Position numbers and translations under genes: made by a program. Positions 18,719 to 20,073 of a stretch of DNA of 20,073 bases are shown piece after piece. This DNA comes from Gonium pectorale (lineage: Eukaryota > Chlorophyta > Chlorophyceae > Chlamydomonadales > Volvocaceae): assembly GCA_001584585.1 (NCBI GenBank), contig LSYV01000005.1:3833368-3853440 (forward strand), in the 5' to 3' direction. Numbering within the stretch: the stretch's first letter is position 1; the number at the start of each line of letters is the position of its first letter. Under the pieces are notes generated by a model. It saw only the letters and a list, made by a program, of their open reading frames with translations. It did no database searches and had not been told where the DNA came from.

Positions 18719-20073
18719 ATTGATTCAATACGACAATCAACACAGGACAAGCAATGCAGGCCTGGCCTTCTTGACGCTTTGTGGAGGCCCTTGGTCGCCC
18801 CGAAACCAGTTTGGCCGAGAGAAGTGGAGTGGACCCTCTGGAGTGGACCAGAAATGGTTGTGAACATGCCTGCTGGATGCCCTCCCCCCGTGCCTGCACC
18901 CGTGCAGGCGTTATCTGGGACTTGGGAGGCGTCGCTCTTGTCGCACCTTCACAATCGGCGTACAAGGCAACGCTATTGCAGCTATTGGGCAGCTAGTTGG
19001 TGCTGGCATCCCACCTGCTTGCAACCCGGAGCCCGGCGGGTCGCGGGTGAGCGGCGCCCCGGGCCCTTGCAGGCGCGACGGCTGCACACGCCGGCGACGG
19101 GCGGGTGGGGATTAGAAGAGAACGCATTGGTGGCCCCAATTGACCCCGACAGGGAGTGGCGCGAGTGCACGTGGTTCACGCAATGCCGCTTGCGCCTCTC
19201 GAGGAAGTTGGGCGCATGCGATGGGGTGGCGAGGTCGCAATGATGCGGCGGGCCCGGGAACCGATCGGGGTGATGCGACCTCTACGCTGTTGCAGACCCA
19301 GAGCCGTGGGGGTACCCAAAAGCCGCCAACCCGGTGTTGCCCTCCTGCGAAGCGACCTCGTTCCCGCTTGGCCCCACCCAACCGAGCCTACCAGAGACTG
19401 AAGTGTCGTCGAAGAGACTGTACGGCGGGGTGGGGAGAGGGGGGGCCAACGGGCGGTCAAGGGATCCCGCGGGCTGTGTACTGCTGTGCGGGTTGACGTG
19501 CTGCGCGCGGGGGAGGAGCTGCGGGGACGGCCGGGCGCCAGGGCTGGGAGCGGTGGACGGAAACGGGGCACAGGTGCTTGAGCCGACGTGCAGGGCGGGG
19601 AGAGGGGGCCCGAGAGGGCGGCCCTGGGGCCCGGGCATCACGGCGGGTTGGCGGGTTGCAAGGTAGCTGCCGTGCTGCCGTGCCAGATGCTGTGTGCGCC
19701 AATTGTGGTTGGAACAGCAGTTGTGTGTGGGGGCGAAACGCCGCCGGAGAACACGCGCGGCGCCTGCACCGCAGCTGGATCTTGTTCCGGAGCCGGGCCC
19801 TTCTCAACGCGCACGCCCGCGCGCCCGCTCTCCCATGGTATGCATGCCACACCGTTCTTCTTCTACCCCGCCGGTACTCTCTTGCTTGGGTACCGGCGGG
19901 GCATCAACCCAAGGCCTAAACCTCCATGGCACCTTCCCGCTGTGCCCCCTGCTAGCGGACGCGTGATGCGAGCCCCGCTGCCGCAGCTGGTGATTGTCAG
20001 GCTACCTGACAGGCTCACCCGGGCACACTCCCCGACACGCTGCTCCCGCACACCGCCCCCCGCCGCTCCCCAC
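18719..20073. other. Unassigned: upstream region of the nuclease-like gene; no supported gene
   Basis: The first few hundred bases should be 5' UTR and promoter of the minus-strand gene. Beyond that I find no frame with recognisable family motifs and no chain of phase-compatible exons on either strand. Short readable stretches exist (a plus-strand frame near 18900-18996 reading GVIWDLGGVALVAPSQSAYK, and a possible exon after CTGCCGCAG ending at 19989 and running off the window), but none is convincing. Confidence 0.4.
19866..19901. repeat. 12-bp perfect inverted repeat
   Basis: CCCCGCCGGTAC (19866-19877) and GTACCGGCGGGG (19890-19901) are exact complements around a 12-base spacer. It lies in the unassigned region near the right end. 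No terminal-repeat or target-duplication pattern was seen to make it a transposon end. Confidence 0.85.

Overview
The window looks like nuclear DNA of a volvocine (Chlamydomonas/Volvox-type) green alga. The evidence is very high GC, short coding blocks joined by 100-650 nt introns with GTGAGN/GTGNGN donors and GCAG acceptors, T/G-rich 3' flanks, and TGTAA, the usual polyadenylation signal of this lineage, downstream of some stops. No bacterial operon, rRNA, tRNA, CRISPR array or insertion sequence was seen. All gene models were built by eye from phase-compatible splice sites plus protein-family resemblance. No transcript data or database search was available.

Layout: (1) 180-3209, plus strand, 3' part of an RNFT1/2-type multipass-membrane RING E3 ubiquitin ligase; its 5' end lies outside the window. 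(2) 4870-8595, minus strand, complete nine-exon gene for a plastid-type LON-substrate-binding-domain protein without ATPase or protease; one intron appears to be GC-AG, and intron 8 carries a 46-bp minisatellite. (3) 9061-11914, plus strand, five-exon gene for a METTL21/Methyltransf_16-type protein lysine methyltransferase, arranged head-to-head with gene 2. (4) 12866-15301, plus strand, two-exon ankyrin-repeat protein with an F-box-like N-terminus; its one intron is packed with repeats and cuts an ankyrin repeat. (5) 16343-18718, minus strand, six-exon gene for a protein with a predicted N-terminal organelle-targeting region, one membrane span and coiled coils, ending in what looks like a PD-(D/E)XK nuclease-like core. 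(6) 18719-20073, no gene that I can support.

The genes do not form a pathway. Three deal with protein fate or modification (ER-type ubiquitin ligase, LON-domain protein, lysine methyltransferase) and one is a protein-interaction scaffold. Gene 5 is the most novel item. If its catalytic reading is right, it would be a membrane-tethered, probably organellar nuclease-fold protein with long coiled coils, an arrangement better known from prokaryotic coiled-coil/PD-(D/E)XK proteins. Gene pairs 1/2 and 4/5 converge tail-to-tail; pair 2/3 diverges from a 465-bp shared upstream region.
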